Source of the DNA: XYA12-FULL-58-9 sp001798605
GTDB lineage: Bacteria > Myxococcota > XYA12-FULL-58-9
DNA: 36,924 nucleotides
Reading direction: 5' to 3'
Assembly: GCA_036736205.1 (NCBI GenBank)
Contig: DAINMX010000040.1
Location: 1 to 36,924 of the forward strand
A model generated the notes under the pieces. It did not search any database. It saw only the letters and a list, made by a program, of their open reading frames with translations, and had not been told where the DNA came from. A program made the translations under genes and the position numbers. Shown here piece by piece: positions 17,690-26,108 of this stretch. Numbering within the stretch: the stretch's first letter is position 1; each line of letters starts with the position of its first letter.

Positions 17690-19699
17690 ATGATCTCAAG
17701 GATCCCTCACTTCATCTGTGCAATAACCTTGGCCTGGGCTGCCGCGGCGGAGGCACAACCACCACCGCCACCGCCGCCGCCAGCCCCCGGTGCTGCTGCT
17801 GCCAGGGACGTCGAGCCCCCGCCGCCCCCCGTCGCCCCCGAACCGGCGGAATCGAAACCGGAAGAAGAACCCAATGCGACGACCGAAGGTATCCCGGACC
17901 CCACGCAACCGACTCCCTCGGCGCCAGAACTGACCACACCGTCAGAACCGTCGCAGCCCTCAGAACCATCACAACCGTCAGAACCGTCGGATCCACCAGA
18001 ACCTCTGCCGTCATTGTCGCAGACACCAGCTCAGCCACCACCGGTAGATGAATCCTCGACGAGCGCGGCGCACACAGAGGCCCGGGAAGTCACAGACGTC
18101 ACTGCGGCAGGGTTGACGGAGACATCGACCAATCCCCAATTCATCAAAGGCGACCTCATTCACCCGGGAACTCGTCGTCTTTTGAGCCGCTACGATCACG
18201 TCGGCGTTTCCGCTGGCGTTGCGGCGATCGACGGAGACTTCTTTTTGAGTATTACCCCAGGCATGGCTTTCTACCTCGAGAAAGTCGCATTCGCGCTGGC
18301 CCTGCCACTCAATTTCATCGTCATGGAGGGCGGCAGTCTCAACGTTGGAAGCTTCGCCCTGCGCCGTGAGGATTGGGATGAGGTGCCGGATTACACCAAG
18401 TTGATTAGGTTCGTCACCATAGGGCGCAAGGAGGACAACCTCTACGTCACCATCAACAGCCTCCGCCCGGCAACTCTCGGCCATGGCATGTTGCTCAGCA
18501 AATATCAGGGAAACATTGACGTTGACCGGCACATGACGGGAGCAATCTTTGACGCCTACAACGAATTTGCCGGTGTGGAATTCCACGCCAACGACATCAC
18601 ATTTGCCAACCAAGTTGTCGGCACTCTTGCATTTATCAAACCGCTCTCTTTCTTTAGCGATAATGTCCTTGCCCAGAGTGTCTCTCTCGGCGGCGAATAT
18701 GTCGCTGACTTTTCCGCGCCCAGGTGCATCCGCACGGTACACAATCGCGGAATATGTGTTCAGGGAACTGGACACGCCGCCGGGGCCGATCCCTTCACGG
18801 GCGAGAGTCGCGACCACACCTTCATTCGCACTGATCCCGATACCGGCGGTCCTGGGGTCAATTCAGCCACAGTTCACGCGGCTGGTTTCTCGGGTGAGGT
18901 GAAGGTTTACAAAGACGAGCGCAACATCGATTTGAAATTCTTCACCACTTATCACCAATTCCTCAATGATGGGGGTGGGGGCGGATTCGCCGCAGGATTC
19001 TTGGGCAGATTCAACGCAGGCACAGAGCTCATCAATGCATTCCGTCTGCAAACCGAATATCGCAACTTCGGGGATGGTTTCTTGCCTGGGTACTTCGACA
19101 GCCTGTACGAAATCAACAAGTACTACTATCCAACATCCACCAATGCGTTTCAGGTGACCCCCACCAAGTTCCAGGCCATCTTCGGCGATCCGGCGAACGG
19201 CTTCGACCGCCCCCAACACGACCGTCGTCATGGTTTCAACCTAGAGGCATCCTGGGGACTGTTTGCCGGTGGTCGCAGCGCCAAGCAGATTGCCTTCGGC
19301 TTCGGTCTTCAAGACTCCACCGGTCCCGATGACACACAATTTTATGCGCACCTCGAGTATCCCATGCTTGGCATCCTCCAGATATTCGGCACGTACATGA
19401 AGGTGAGCGAGAAAGACATGACCAGCCTCTTCAATGGTGACATGTTTACCGCACCGAACACGGTCGTTCTCACGGGCGCTCGCCTGCAGATCCTGCCTTT
19501 TATGTTTCTCAACGCACACTACTCACGCAACTATCGGGTCGTTCAAAGCCCCGGCTCGGAATACCACTTAGGCAACCTGAGCATCGTCGACGACGACGGT
19601 TTGCCGTCACCTCATTTCAAGGAGACGCCACTGTTTGAAAACGTCGATACATTCCTCGCGGAGATCGAAATTGGATGGGAGTTCGACGATGACGAATAA
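17690..19699 (+). CDS. Pro-rich outer-membrane protein heading a lipoprotein operon
   Basis: A 669-residue secreted protein. A signal peptide (FICAITLAWAAAAEAQ) is followed directly by an eight-Pro run and an Ala/Pro/Glu-rich stretch to about residue 150, which includes tandem Ser-Glu-Pro-Ser-Gln-Pro repeats. The remainder is a predicted beta-barrel: many amphipathic strands with Gly/Tyr/Phe, and an acidic end EIGWEFDDDE. The frame runs back to 17615, but the ATG at 17690 has GGAGAC just upstream and gives the signal peptide. The gene overlaps the following lipoprotein gene by 11 nt, so the products are probably made together. The Pro-rich linker resembles those that span peptidoglycan. No catalytic motif is visible, and a porin or secretion-type function is only a guess. 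Confidence 0.75.
   Translation: MISRIPHFICAITLAWAAAAEAQPPPPPPPPAPGAAAARDVEPPPPPVAPEPAESKPEEEPNATTEGIPDPTQPTPSAPELTTPSEPSQPSEPSQPSEPSDPPEPLPSLSQTPAQPPPVDESSTSAAHTEAREVTDVTAAGLTETSTNPQFIKGDLIHPGTRRLLSRYDHVGVSAGVAAIDGDFFLSITPGMAFYLEKVAFALALPLNFIVMEGGSLNVGSFALRREDWDEVPDYTKLIRFVTIGRKEDNLYVTINSLRPATLGHGMLLSKYQGNIDVDRHMTGAIFDAYNEFAGVEFHANDITFANQVVGTLAFIKPLSFFSDNVLAQSVSLGGEYVADFSAPRCIRTVHNRGICVQGTGHAAGADPFTGESRDHTFIRTDPDTGGPGVNSATVHAAGFSGEVKVYKDERNIDLKFFTTYHQFLNDGGGGGFAAGFLGRFNAGTELINAFRLQTEYRNFGDGFLPGYFDSLYEINKYYYPTSTNAFQVTPTKFQAIFGDPANGFDRPQHDRRHGFNLEASWGLFAGGRSAKQIAFGFGLQDSTGPDDTQFYAHLEYPMLGILQIFGTYMKVSEKDMTSLFNGDMFTAPNTVVLTGARLQILPFMFLNAHYSRNYRVVQSPGSEYHLGNLSIVDDDGLPSPHFKETPLFENVDTFLAEIEIGWEFDDDE
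17939..18000 (+). repeat. In-frame Ser-Glu-Pro-Ser-Gln-Pro coding repeat
   Basis: Nine-nucleotide units of the type tcagaaccg and cagccctca alternate here and encode repeated Ser-Glu-Pro / Ser-Gln-Pro tripeptides in the linker of the outer-membrane protein. Such units can expand and contract by slippage, which would alter linker length without breaking the frame. Confidence 0.7.
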
Positions 19700-22163
19700 C
19701 ATTCTAATTGGCAGCACCAAGTTGATTGTTGCAGCGGTCACAGCAGCCATCACGTTTGGGTGCACGGAGGCCGACAAGGAAATCATTGGCACCGCCGGTG
19801 AAGGTGAGGCATGCGGTCAGATTTCCGACTGCGAGGCAGGCCTCAATTGTGTCGCAGGTGTGTGCGAGCCCTTCGAGCCCTTGTTCTCGGGACCGCAGCG
19901 AGGAGATCCTTGCACCAGCAACACACAATGCGAACCAGATCTCGTGTGTGGACGTCAGGATGTTTGCACCCTTTCGATGGGGGTCGAAAGAGACCAGCCC
20001 TGCGGTCTCACAATCGAATGCCTGGAACCACTCGTCTGCAACGGCGAGAGCGGTGTCTGCACCGACGAGGGAGGCAGCGGCACCCTCGATTTTGGTGAAA
20101 CCTGCAGCAACATCACAGACTGTCGCCGCCCGTACATCTGCAACCTACTCAACCAGTGTGACAGGTTGCCTTTCTATGCCGGCCCAGATTGCACCCTCTC
20201 AGACAACGAAGCGGGCGCATTCCGTGTCTACTTCGAGCTTCCCCCCGCGACCGTGCCAGATCCCTACGAGTTCTATCGCCTCCCCTTCCCCAACGACGTG
20301 CGCATTGTCGACGGCCACGTCTCGCTTGCGGGGCACGCGTCGCCCAACGCGGTATTGGGAATAGGCGTGCCCGAGCTCTACATGACCGCGGTTGAAGAAG
20401 ACAGTGTCGCCTTCGCCATCAATCAGCCGATATTCTTTCGCATGAGCGACATCGTCAACCGCGAATCTATCTGTCTCGGGGAAGGGGGCGTCTACCCGAC
20501 ACCGAGTGATCCCAACGCGCCGTCGTTTTGCCCGGGTGGCGGCGCGGCGACCGTACTTCTGGTGAACATCGACTCGGCATCGGCTCACTATGACACCCGT
20601 GTGCCGGTGCAGTTGGCGATGGGCGACGAGAAGGGCCAGTACATCTGCCAGAACTGGTTGGGGATTGCGCCGCTCGACGGCATGCCCCTCGAGCACACCA
20701 CCACCTACGCCGCCATCATTACCACGGGTGTCCGCGACCTTCGGGATGATTCCCCGATCCAGGACCTCGATTTTGCAGACATTCTCTCGGGCACTGAGGC
20801 CGTGCCCGCCATGCAACCCTTGCTGGACTGGATTGCCGATACCGGCGTCGACGAAGCCACCTTGGCCGCGGCCACCGTGTTCACCACCAACAACCCCGAT
20901 GCTCTCGCACCCAAACTGCGTGAGGCTGTGCACGCTTTGTCGCCGCGCCCCTCATTCAACACGGGCAGTGTCCTCTGCGACGACGCCACGGTCTCTCCCT
21001 GCGCCGCCGGGCCTACGCGGGGCTGTAACGGCAGTCACACAGATTTTCAAGAAATCCAGGGAACCTACAACGCGCCCTATTTTCAAGCGGGCACCCGTCC
21101 CTATTCGACCGCAGCAATGGGCGGGGAATTTGTGCTCGACAACGATGGTGTGCCTATCGTTCAAGGATCCGAAACCATGTGCTTCTCCTTGGCGGTGCCC
21201 ACCAGTGCCGCGCCATTGGAAGGCTTTCCCGTGATCATCTACGGACATGGAACCGGAGGCACATACCGTAGTTACATCGACGAGTCTCTGGGAAGCACGA
21301 CATTGACGGCTGCTCTCACTGGGTTGGGATTCGCAGTTCTCGGATTCGACAACGTCATGCACGGTCCAAGACAGCAACCGCCAGGTACACCGGCGGCACC
21401 CGAGACGTGGCAAGACCCCGGCAGGCTCTTCTTCAACCTCGCCAATCCCCGAGCCGCACGTGACAACGTCTTGCAGGGAGCGGCTGACCTCTTCCATCTC
21501 GTGCGGTTGCTGCAGAACCCCAGCACGACTCTCCCCAGGTCTGACGACCCAATAATACATTTCAACGCAGACGCCGTCTTCTACCTTGGACATTCCCAGG
21601 GCACCGTCATTGCCCCAGGATTCCTCGCGGCCGAACCCGGGTTGCAGGCGGCAGTCCTATCCGGTGCAGGAGCGGAACTGGCACTCTCCATCCTCAACAA
21701 GAAGAAACCATCGGACATGGGCCAGATTGCCAGCGCATTCTTCTCCGACGAAGGCCTCTCCCGCGTGCACCCCATGATGGGACTCCTGTCAATGATGTTC
21801 GGCCCAGCCGATTCCGTGAGTTACGCCCACACTTGGATCCGCGCCCCCCTGGGTGCGCCGCTGCCGCTTCTGCAGTTCTCAGGCGTCGGCGACTCCTACA
21901 CCCCCGACGTCGCCCAACACGCACAGATTCTGGCGACGGGATTGCCACTGGTTGGCACGGTTACAGTACCGATTGATGGGGTACCCGAAGTCTCATCGCC
22001 ACAGCAGAACAATCTCAATGGCGTAACCGCCGGAGCTGTCCAACTGCCAACCGACGGCACCTACGATGGGCACTTCGTTATGTTCAATAACCCTGAGGCT
22101 CCCGCAGTTTTGACTCATTTCTTCGACACCGCCCGTACCGGCCAAGCGGAGATTCAACGATGA
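19689..22163 (+). CDS. Cys-rich lipoprotein with C-terminal alpha/beta-hydrolase (lipase-like) domain
   Basis: The ATG at 19689 gives a lipoprotein signal (LIVAAVTAAITFGC, Cys at about 22); the frame also extends upstream inside the previous gene. The mature 800 residues have two parts. Residues about 35-175 contain four Cys-rich units of the pattern C-x5-C-x5-C-x4/5-C (CGQISDCEAGLNCVAGVC is the first), common in myxobacterial surface proteins. From about 180 onward there is a lipase/esterase-like region. It has an oxyanion-type segment IIYGHGTGG near 520 and the nucleophile elbow GHSQG at 634-638 (Ser636), with a plausible acid and His in GVGDSYTPD and DGHFVMF. It resembles the large extracellular 'virulence factor lipase' group. 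It is probably anchored at the outer membrane beside the Pro-rich barrel. Confidence 0.8.
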   Translation: MTNNILIGSTKLIVAAVTAAITFGCTEADKEIIGTAGEGEACGQISDCEAGLNCVAGVCEPFEPLFSGPQRGDPCTSNTQCEPDLVCGRQDVCTLSMGVERDQPCGLTIECLEPLVCNGESGVCTDEGGSGTLDFGETCSNITDCRRPYICNLLNQCDRLPFYAGPDCTLSDNEAGAFRVYFELPPATVPDPYEFYRLPFPNDVRIVDGHVSLAGHASPNAVLGIGVPELYMTAVEEDSVAFAINQPIFFRMSDIVNRESICLGEGGVYPTPSDPNAPSFCPGGGAATVLLVNIDSASAHYDTRVPVQLAMGDEKGQYICQNWLGIAPLDGMPLEHTTTYAAIITTGVRDLRDDSPIQDLDFADILSGTEAVPAMQPLLDWIADTGVDEATLAAATVFTTNNPDALAPKLREAVHALSPRPSFNTGSVLCDDATVSPCAAGPTRGCNGSHTDFQEIQGTYNAPYFQAGTRPYSTAAMGGEFVLDNDGVPIVQGSETMCFSLAVPTSAAPLEGFPVIIYGHGTGGTYRSYIDESLGSTTLTAALTGLGFAVLGFDNVMHGPRQQPPGTPAAPETWQDPGRLFFNLANPRAARDNVLQGAADLFHLVRLLQNPSTTLPRSDDPIIHFNADAVFYLGHSQGTVIAPGFLAAEPGLQAAVLSGAGAELALSILNKKKPSDMGQIASAFFSDEGLSRVHPMMGLLSMMFGPADSVSYAHTWIRAPLGAPLPLLQFSGVGDSYTPDVAQHAQILATGLPLVGTVTVPIDGVPEVSSPQQNNLNGVTAGAVQLPTDGTYDGHFVMFNNPEAPAVLTHFFDTARTGQAEIQR

Positions 22164-22861
22164 AAAGCATACAAATCACCGCGGTCCTTCTTGCAACGTC
22201 AGTTCTCGTCGCCTGTGGCGGCGGCGTTCCGGTGAAGCTACGCATCGATGAGTTTTCATTTGCCCTGAGTCTCGATGAAATCATGCTGGGGGCTACGTCG
22301 GAGTTGGCCAAGGCGCACCTCTTGCCACCGGGCACCCAGAACCTCCCGGAAGTCTGGCCCGAGAGCCTCCCTGACATTCAATACGAATTGAAGTTTGCCA
22401 CTGACCCCGTACCCATCGATCTGACTCCGCAACCGGGAACGGAAGAGGCCGACAAGTATTCACAGATCAACGATGCCGAAAAGGCTGTACGGCGCATCGA
22501 GATCAACCGCTTGGTGTTGCGGGTCGAACAAAGCAATATCAGCGTGGCTTTGCCTGAGCTGACCTTGCAGGTCGCCGATGAGTCCGATGCCAATCCCCTC
22601 GACCGTCATGCCTGGTTCTCCATTGGACGGATGGCACCTGCCGAGCCTGGGTTCATTGGCGACATCGAGCTCGAATGGTTCACCGGTGGCGAGTCTTTTC
22701 TCAACGCCCAGTTCGGCGACGACCTCAAGGAACTCGCGATTCGCACTGTGGGCGAGGTCTCGCTCGACACCGAAGAGAATCGTAATCTCCCTCGGGGAGT
22801 CGGATCACTTCGGTTGATTGTTGTCGCAACCTTTTTCGTCGAGCCGCTCGAAGCCCTATAG
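22160..22861 (+). CDS. Small lipoprotein of the envelope trio
   Basis: A 233-residue lipoprotein with signal ITAVLLATSVLVAC (lipobox L-V-A-C, Cys about 19). Its ATG overlaps the previous stop by 4 nt (ATGA), the classic sign of coupled translation. The mature protein alternates beta strands and acidic loops and has no Cys besides the lipidated one and no recognisable enzyme motif. From its position it probably works with the lipase-like lipoprotein and the barrel. I do not recognise the family. Confidence 0.75.
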   Translation: MKSIQITAVLLATSVLVACGGGVPVKLRIDEFSFALSLDEIMLGATSELAKAHLLPPGTQNLPEVWPESLPDIQYELKFATDPVPIDLTPQPGTEEADKYSQINDAEKAVRRIEINRLVLRVEQSNISVALPELTLQVADESDANPLDRHAWFSIGRMAPAEPGFIGDIELEWFTGGESFLNAQFGDDLKELAIRTVGEVSLDTEENRNLPRGVGSLRLIVVATFFVEPLEAL

Positions 22862-22956
22862 GAAGGGCAAATCAGCCCACTCCCGTCCCAAACGCTGCCG
22901 ACGACACTCCCACCATTCTGCAGACGAGATCGCATTTCATGAGACGCGCACCCGTC

Positions 22957-23472
22957 TCAATGTTCGCAACACTCGCAGCCGTGTTCGTGCTCTTCGTCGG
23001 GATCACTCACCGAGCCGCGCTCGAGCTCCACTGCCGTAGGTTCACGCACGCCAACGATCTCGAGTTCGTAATGCAACGTCTCACCAGCGAGGGGATGGTT
23101 GAAATCGAGAAACACGGTGTCCTTTTCAATGGCACCGACAAAGGCGGGAACGAGCTCGCCGTCGTCCGTTTCCGCGACGATCTCCTGGCCGACCTCAAGC
23201 TCTGCATCGTCGGGCAAATCGCTGGTGGGCACCTCATCAATGAGGCTCTCATCATACTCACCAAACGCATCCGCTGGGGCAACGATCACTTTGAGCTTCT
23301 CGCCCACGTCGTGACCTTCCAGCGCGGCGTGTAATCCATCAATGATCTCGTCGCTCCCATGCAGATAGGCGAGCGGTTGATCACCCGTTTCATCGGCCAC
23401 CGTGCCATCTTCGAGACGCAGGATGTATGCAATCTCGACAACCTTCCCTTTAACGACATCTCCCACGTGCAT
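22957..23472 (-). CDS. slyD: SlyD-type FKBP peptidyl-prolyl isomerase with metal-binding tail
   Basis: A 171-residue FKBP of the SlyD class: residues 1-70 and 125-150 make the split FKBP domain (YILRLEDGTVADET, YLHGSDEIIDGLHAAL), and 70-125 form the insert-in-flap chaperone domain. The end is a His/Cys metal-binding tail (HEHGCECCEH), which in E. coli SlyD binds nickel and helps hydrogenase maturation. It catalyses cis-trans Pro isomerisation and acts as a chaperone. The ATG opens directly at HVGDVVKGKVVEIAY. The gene is monocistronic as far as can be seen; the 94 nt between its stop and the preceding plus-strand lipoprotein gene hold nothing notable. Confidence 0.9.
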   Translation of the reverse strand: MHVGDVVKGKVVEIAYILRLEDGTVADETGDQPLAYLHGSDEIIDGLHAALEGHDVGEKLKVIVAPADAFGEYDESLIDEVPTSDLPDDAELEVGQEIVAETDDGELVPAFVGAIEKDTVFLDFNHPLAGETLHYELEIVGVREPTAVELERGSVSDPDEEHEHGCECCEH

Positions 23473-23666
23473 CTCCTCAATTGTGCAACAAACGACTGCC
23501 CATCACGGGCCGCGCTCGTTTCATCTCAATAATTCTGACTGGCTCCACATGCTTGCCCAACCACTACAAATGACCAGCCATCCCATACAAGGTGGGTCGC
23601 CAAATATCCAGGCGCAACACCTCGAACGTCGAAAACTGTTTTCTCCTCCTCAAGGCTTGCCGGACC

Positions 23667-24620
23667 TCAGGTTGGACGACCGCTGAAGAAACCCTCGAGG
23701 CGAACACCGTCGGCCTCGGCGTCAGCGTCCTCTGAGGTCTGCGGTAACGGCTCGATGAAATTGAGACCCTTGGCCCTTTCGACCTTGTACACCAACAACC
23801 TATTTACCTGGATGTTCAAGAACTCCATATCTCCGACCAAGGGCACGCACAGCGCCGCTCGCATGTCGTCTTGGTGTGGCCAGTACATGAACTCCGCAAT
23901 TGCCACGCAGTCGTACATCTCTTCCGCCTGCCGCAGAAGCTCCGCAAGCTCACCCTCTAGGCGTGCCTGCTCGGTTTCTGCGACCATACTGTCTTCTGTT
24001 CTGTCCGATTGCCCGCCTCCGGCAAGACGTTCCTGAGCGGCCCGCAGGCGGCGCCCAAGGAAACCATACTCGATCCGGGCCATATTGGCGCGAAATGTCG
24101 TTGACCAAGCATTTTCGACAATCTTCCACATCTCGTCTCGAAGCTTTGTTTCTCGCTCGAACCACTCTTGGCCCTGGGCCACCTTCTGCGCCAGGTCGCT
24201 GACCTCTCGTTCCTTGACCTTGAGCTCGCTCTCGATATGAAGAGCGTCGGCGTTTGCATTCGACTCTTTCTTCATCGCGGACAGTCGCGTCCGTAGGTCT
24301 GATGCATCTTGCCGGGCGTTGGCCAAACGATATTCCAAACTGGTCAGTGCCTCCCAAGCACCGGAGGTGATTGTACGCTGCTGCTCGAAGGCGCTCAGGG
24401 TCTCAAAGGAGCCGTCGAGACTGGCGTAGGTCGCCTCAGCCTGGTGGGTCAGATCCTCGTACTCCCCGGCTCGCAATATTGTGTGCGTAAGAATATCGGG
24501 ATCGGCCAACCGGACTGCACGCAACTCGGCGGAGACGGTGTCGTACTGTTCGTACCAACGCACAAACTCGCTTGACCGCAAGATCTCCCTGACGTCTTGA
24601 ACACGCTTTGCTTTGATCAC
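23667..24620 (-). CDS. Coiled-coil protein of unknown function
   Basis: About 317 residues, mostly charged helices. Heptad-like segments run from about 50 to 240 (for example LRTRLSAMKKESNAN and ELKVKEREVSDLAQKVAQ), followed by a more globular C-terminal part around CVPLVGDMEFLNIQVNRLL. No membrane segment is present. The frame is open to 24701, but I prefer the GTG at 24620: a GGAGG lies exactly 5 nt upstream, and translation begins at IKAKRVQDVREIL. It lies downstream of the carD gene on the same strand with a gap of about 150 nt. I recognise no family; it could be structural or an adaptor. Confidence 0.65.
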   Translation of the reverse strand: MIKAKRVQDVREILRSSEFVRWYEQYDTVSAELRAVRLADPDILTHTILRAGEYEDLTHQAEATYASLDGSFETLSAFEQQRTITSGAWEALTSLEYRLANARQDASDLRTRLSAMKKESNANADALHIESELKVKEREVSDLAQKVAQGQEWFERETKLRDEMWKIVENAWSTTFRANMARIEYGFLGRRLRAAQERLAGGGQSDRTEDSMVAETEQARLEGELAELLRQAEEMYDCVAIAEFMYWPHQDDMRAALCVPLVGDMEFLNIQVNRLLVYKVERAKGLNFIEPLPQTSEDADAEADGVRLEGFFSGRPT

Positions 24621-24774
24621 CAGCACCTCCACCAATTGGTGGCCCTCCGAGCTGCAGCCGCAACAAGGATAGACGAGAGCCGTGCCGGCAGCAACTGCCA
24701 AGCCGCATTCGCTTAGCGATGGTTATCGAGGGATCCGGGAAAAACGGCTGCCTGTCGACGGGAGCTGCTCGACC

Positions 24775-25284
24775 TCAGGCCGCGCTAGGCATCTGCTTCG
24801 GAAACATCTTCGTCAGTGTTTGGTCGATTTCCTCAGCGGTGCAGTGCTCAGCGCAGGAAAGCTCCGAGATGAGAAGACTTCGGGCTGTGTCGAGAAGCTT
24901 GCGCTCACCGAATGACAACTCCTTGTTGTCACCAATTCTGCACAGATCGCGAAAAACCTTGGCGACTTCAAAGATCGAACCCGTCTTGAGTTTTTCTACG
25001 TACTCACGATGCCGTCGGTTCCAAGTGCCAGATTCCACACTCATGCCCTTCTCTTTGAGGACATCAAACACTTTGCCTACCTGTTCATGGTTGATAACCT
25101 CACGCAGGCCAACTTGTCGGATCGCATTGGTAGGCACCAACACCATCATCTCATTGGCAATGATACGCAACACATAGAAGTTCTGTTCGAACCCCGCAAT
25201 ATTGCGCATCTCGATGCCGGTCACCTCCCCAACCCCATGTGCCGGATATACTGCTTTGTCACCAATCTTGAGGCTGGAATCCAT
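24775..25284 (-). CDS. CarD/CdnL family transcriptional regulator
   Basis: A 169-residue CdnL-type protein. The RNA-polymerase-binding Tudor-like domain comprises residues 1-60, with the hallmark KIGDKAVYPAHGVGEV and YVLRIIANEMMVLVP. The C-terminal helical DNA-contacting domain follows, with NRRHREYVEKLK and LSFGERKLLDTARSLL. These proteins bind the RNA polymerase beta subunit and stabilise the open complex at rRNA and other promoters; CdnL is essential in Myxococcus. It lacks the HMGA-like tail of CarD proper, so it is the CdnL form. An AAGGAG ribosome site lies about 8 nt before the ATG. Confidence 0.92.
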   Translation of the reverse strand: MDSSLKIGDKAVYPAHGVGEVTGIEMRNIAGFEQNFYVLRIIANEMMVLVPTNAIRQVGLREVINHEQVGKVFDVLKEKGMSVESGTWNRRHREYVEKLKTGSIFEVAKVFRDLCRIGDNKELSFGERKLLDTARSLLISELSCAEHCTAEEIDQTLTKMFPKQMPSAA

Positions 25285-25397
25285 TGAGCAAACTCCTTCA
25301 TGCCACGTTGTCTCGCGGCAAGTTTGATGGCGGTACGACTAGTTATCGCCAATTCGGTCTGTGGGTTGCGAGAAAAATGTCCTTATTTTCTGGCAGA

Positions 25398-25622
25398 TTA
25401 GCCCAACTGGCCAACCAGCGTTTCAAGGGTCGATTGTGATACGTCCATCGACTTCACCATTCGTCGCCGATTCACCACGACGAGGGATGGTATTTTGACC
25501 GGTGCCCAGCCTGTCGTCAACGGAAAACGACTGTCTCGCGCAAGAATATGCAGCATGAGGCCACCACGTGTTCGCAAAATCGCCCAACTCATCGTATTAA
25601 CAGCACAAACCGTCAGCGCCAC
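25398..25622 (-). pseudogene. Thioredoxin-like C-terminal fragment (probable remnant)
   Basis: A 74-codon frame, openable only from a GTG at 25622. Its second half reads like the end of a thioredoxin/TlpA-type protein: WAPVKIPSLVVVNRRRM has the cis-Pro turn and following beta-strand, and the last residues form an amphipathic helix (STLETLVGQLG). The frame continues upstream to a TGA at 25695-25697 (HEIVALTV is also family-like) but reaches no CxxC active site and no start. That upstream part runs into the plus-strand lipoprotein gene. I read it as a truncated relic of a redox protein once next to the OsmC/selenoprotein pair. It may also be chance. Confidence 0.35.
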
Positions 25623-25678
25623 AATCTCATGTCGCTCCTTTGGGTTGGCGAACAGCCGAGCACAGGATACAACGAAGT

Positions 25679-25870
25679 ATGGACCGAATCGCGATCACAA
25701 TCTGCCTGCTTGCGCTCGTCTCTTGCGGCGACGCTATTGATTGTAGGGTCGAAGACCAATCCTACCGCTTTGCTGACTGTGAAGAGCTAACCGGAGCCAT
25801 CGAGAGCGCCAACACCCAGGTCAGTCGCAATGCCCTCATCGACTGCCACAACCGCGAATGCTCTGATTGA
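25679..25870 (+). CDS. Small lipoprotein, 63 aa
   Basis: A short frame whose first 16 residues are a good lipoprotein signal (MDRIAITICLLALVSC, lipobox L-V-S-C). The mature peptide of about 48 residues has four further Cys (in IDCRVEDQ, FADCEEL and IDCHNREC) and is otherwise polar, suggesting a disulfide-stabilised surface peptide. The ATG at 25679 has GAAG close before it. It is convergent with the candidate selenoprotein gene, the stops being 9 nt apart. No family recognised. Confidence 0.5.
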   Translation: MDRIAITICLLALVSCGDAIDCRVEDQSYRFADCEELTGAIESANTQVSRNALIDCHNRECSD

Positions 25871-25879
25871 GGAAATTCT

Positions 25880-26083
25880 TCATCGGTTTGCCTGATCCCC
25901 AACGGACCCAGTCCCAGAAAAGAAACTGAATGCAAGGAACGCTGCGATCAAACCCGTGAACCACGGATTGGCAAGAATGCCTCAGCTGAATCCGCAGCCG
26001 ATAAAGGTACTGAAAGCGAATCCACCGGCGAAGCCTGCTACCGCCGCAATCCACCTCCAGCCCTGCCATTTCTTATTCATCAT
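25880..26083 (-). CDS. Candidate small membrane selenoprotein (DUF6132-like), in-frame TGA as Sec
   Basis: From ATG 26083 the frame runs 33 codons to a TGA (25984-25982), continues for 33 more, and ends at TGA 25882-25880: 67 residues if the first TGA is selenocysteine. Both halves make one sensible protein: helix 1 at about 11-28 (WIAAVAGFAGGFAF), then FIGC30-GFS-U34-GILANPW, then helix 2 at 41-57 (FTGLIAAFLAFSFF). From memory, the tiny membrane family DUF6132 has GC-x4-C-PITSNP at this turn, so the TGA falls where that family has its second Cys, and the NP motif follows at the same distance. It lies 25 nt behind OsmC on the same strand. A conventional annotation would miss it or end it at 33 codons. 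SelA/B/C are not in the window. Confidence 0.68.
25951..25969 (-). promoter_or_regulatory. SECIS-like hairpin downstream of the in-frame TGA
   Basis: In the mRNA the sequence is AAUCCGUG, loop GUU, CACGGGUU: eight consecutive pairs (one U-G) and a 3-nt loop whose first base is G. The loop starts 21 nt after the A of UGA (25982). Bacterial SECIS elements are stem-loops with the apical loop roughly 16-37 nt after UGA and a G in the first two loop positions, which SelB reads. This element meets both conditions. A second small hairpin (GGCA, UUCU, UGCC) fills the 12 nt between UGA and the stem. Confidence 0.62.
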
Positions 26084-26108
26084 GTCTGCCAATATGGTCT
26101 TTCGGCTC

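Noticed and set aside
25695..25697. Second possible Sec codon (TGA) upstream of the thioredoxin-like fragment
   Set aside because: No start codon, an Arg-rich upstream segment, overlap with a plus-strand lipoprotein and no hairpin match.
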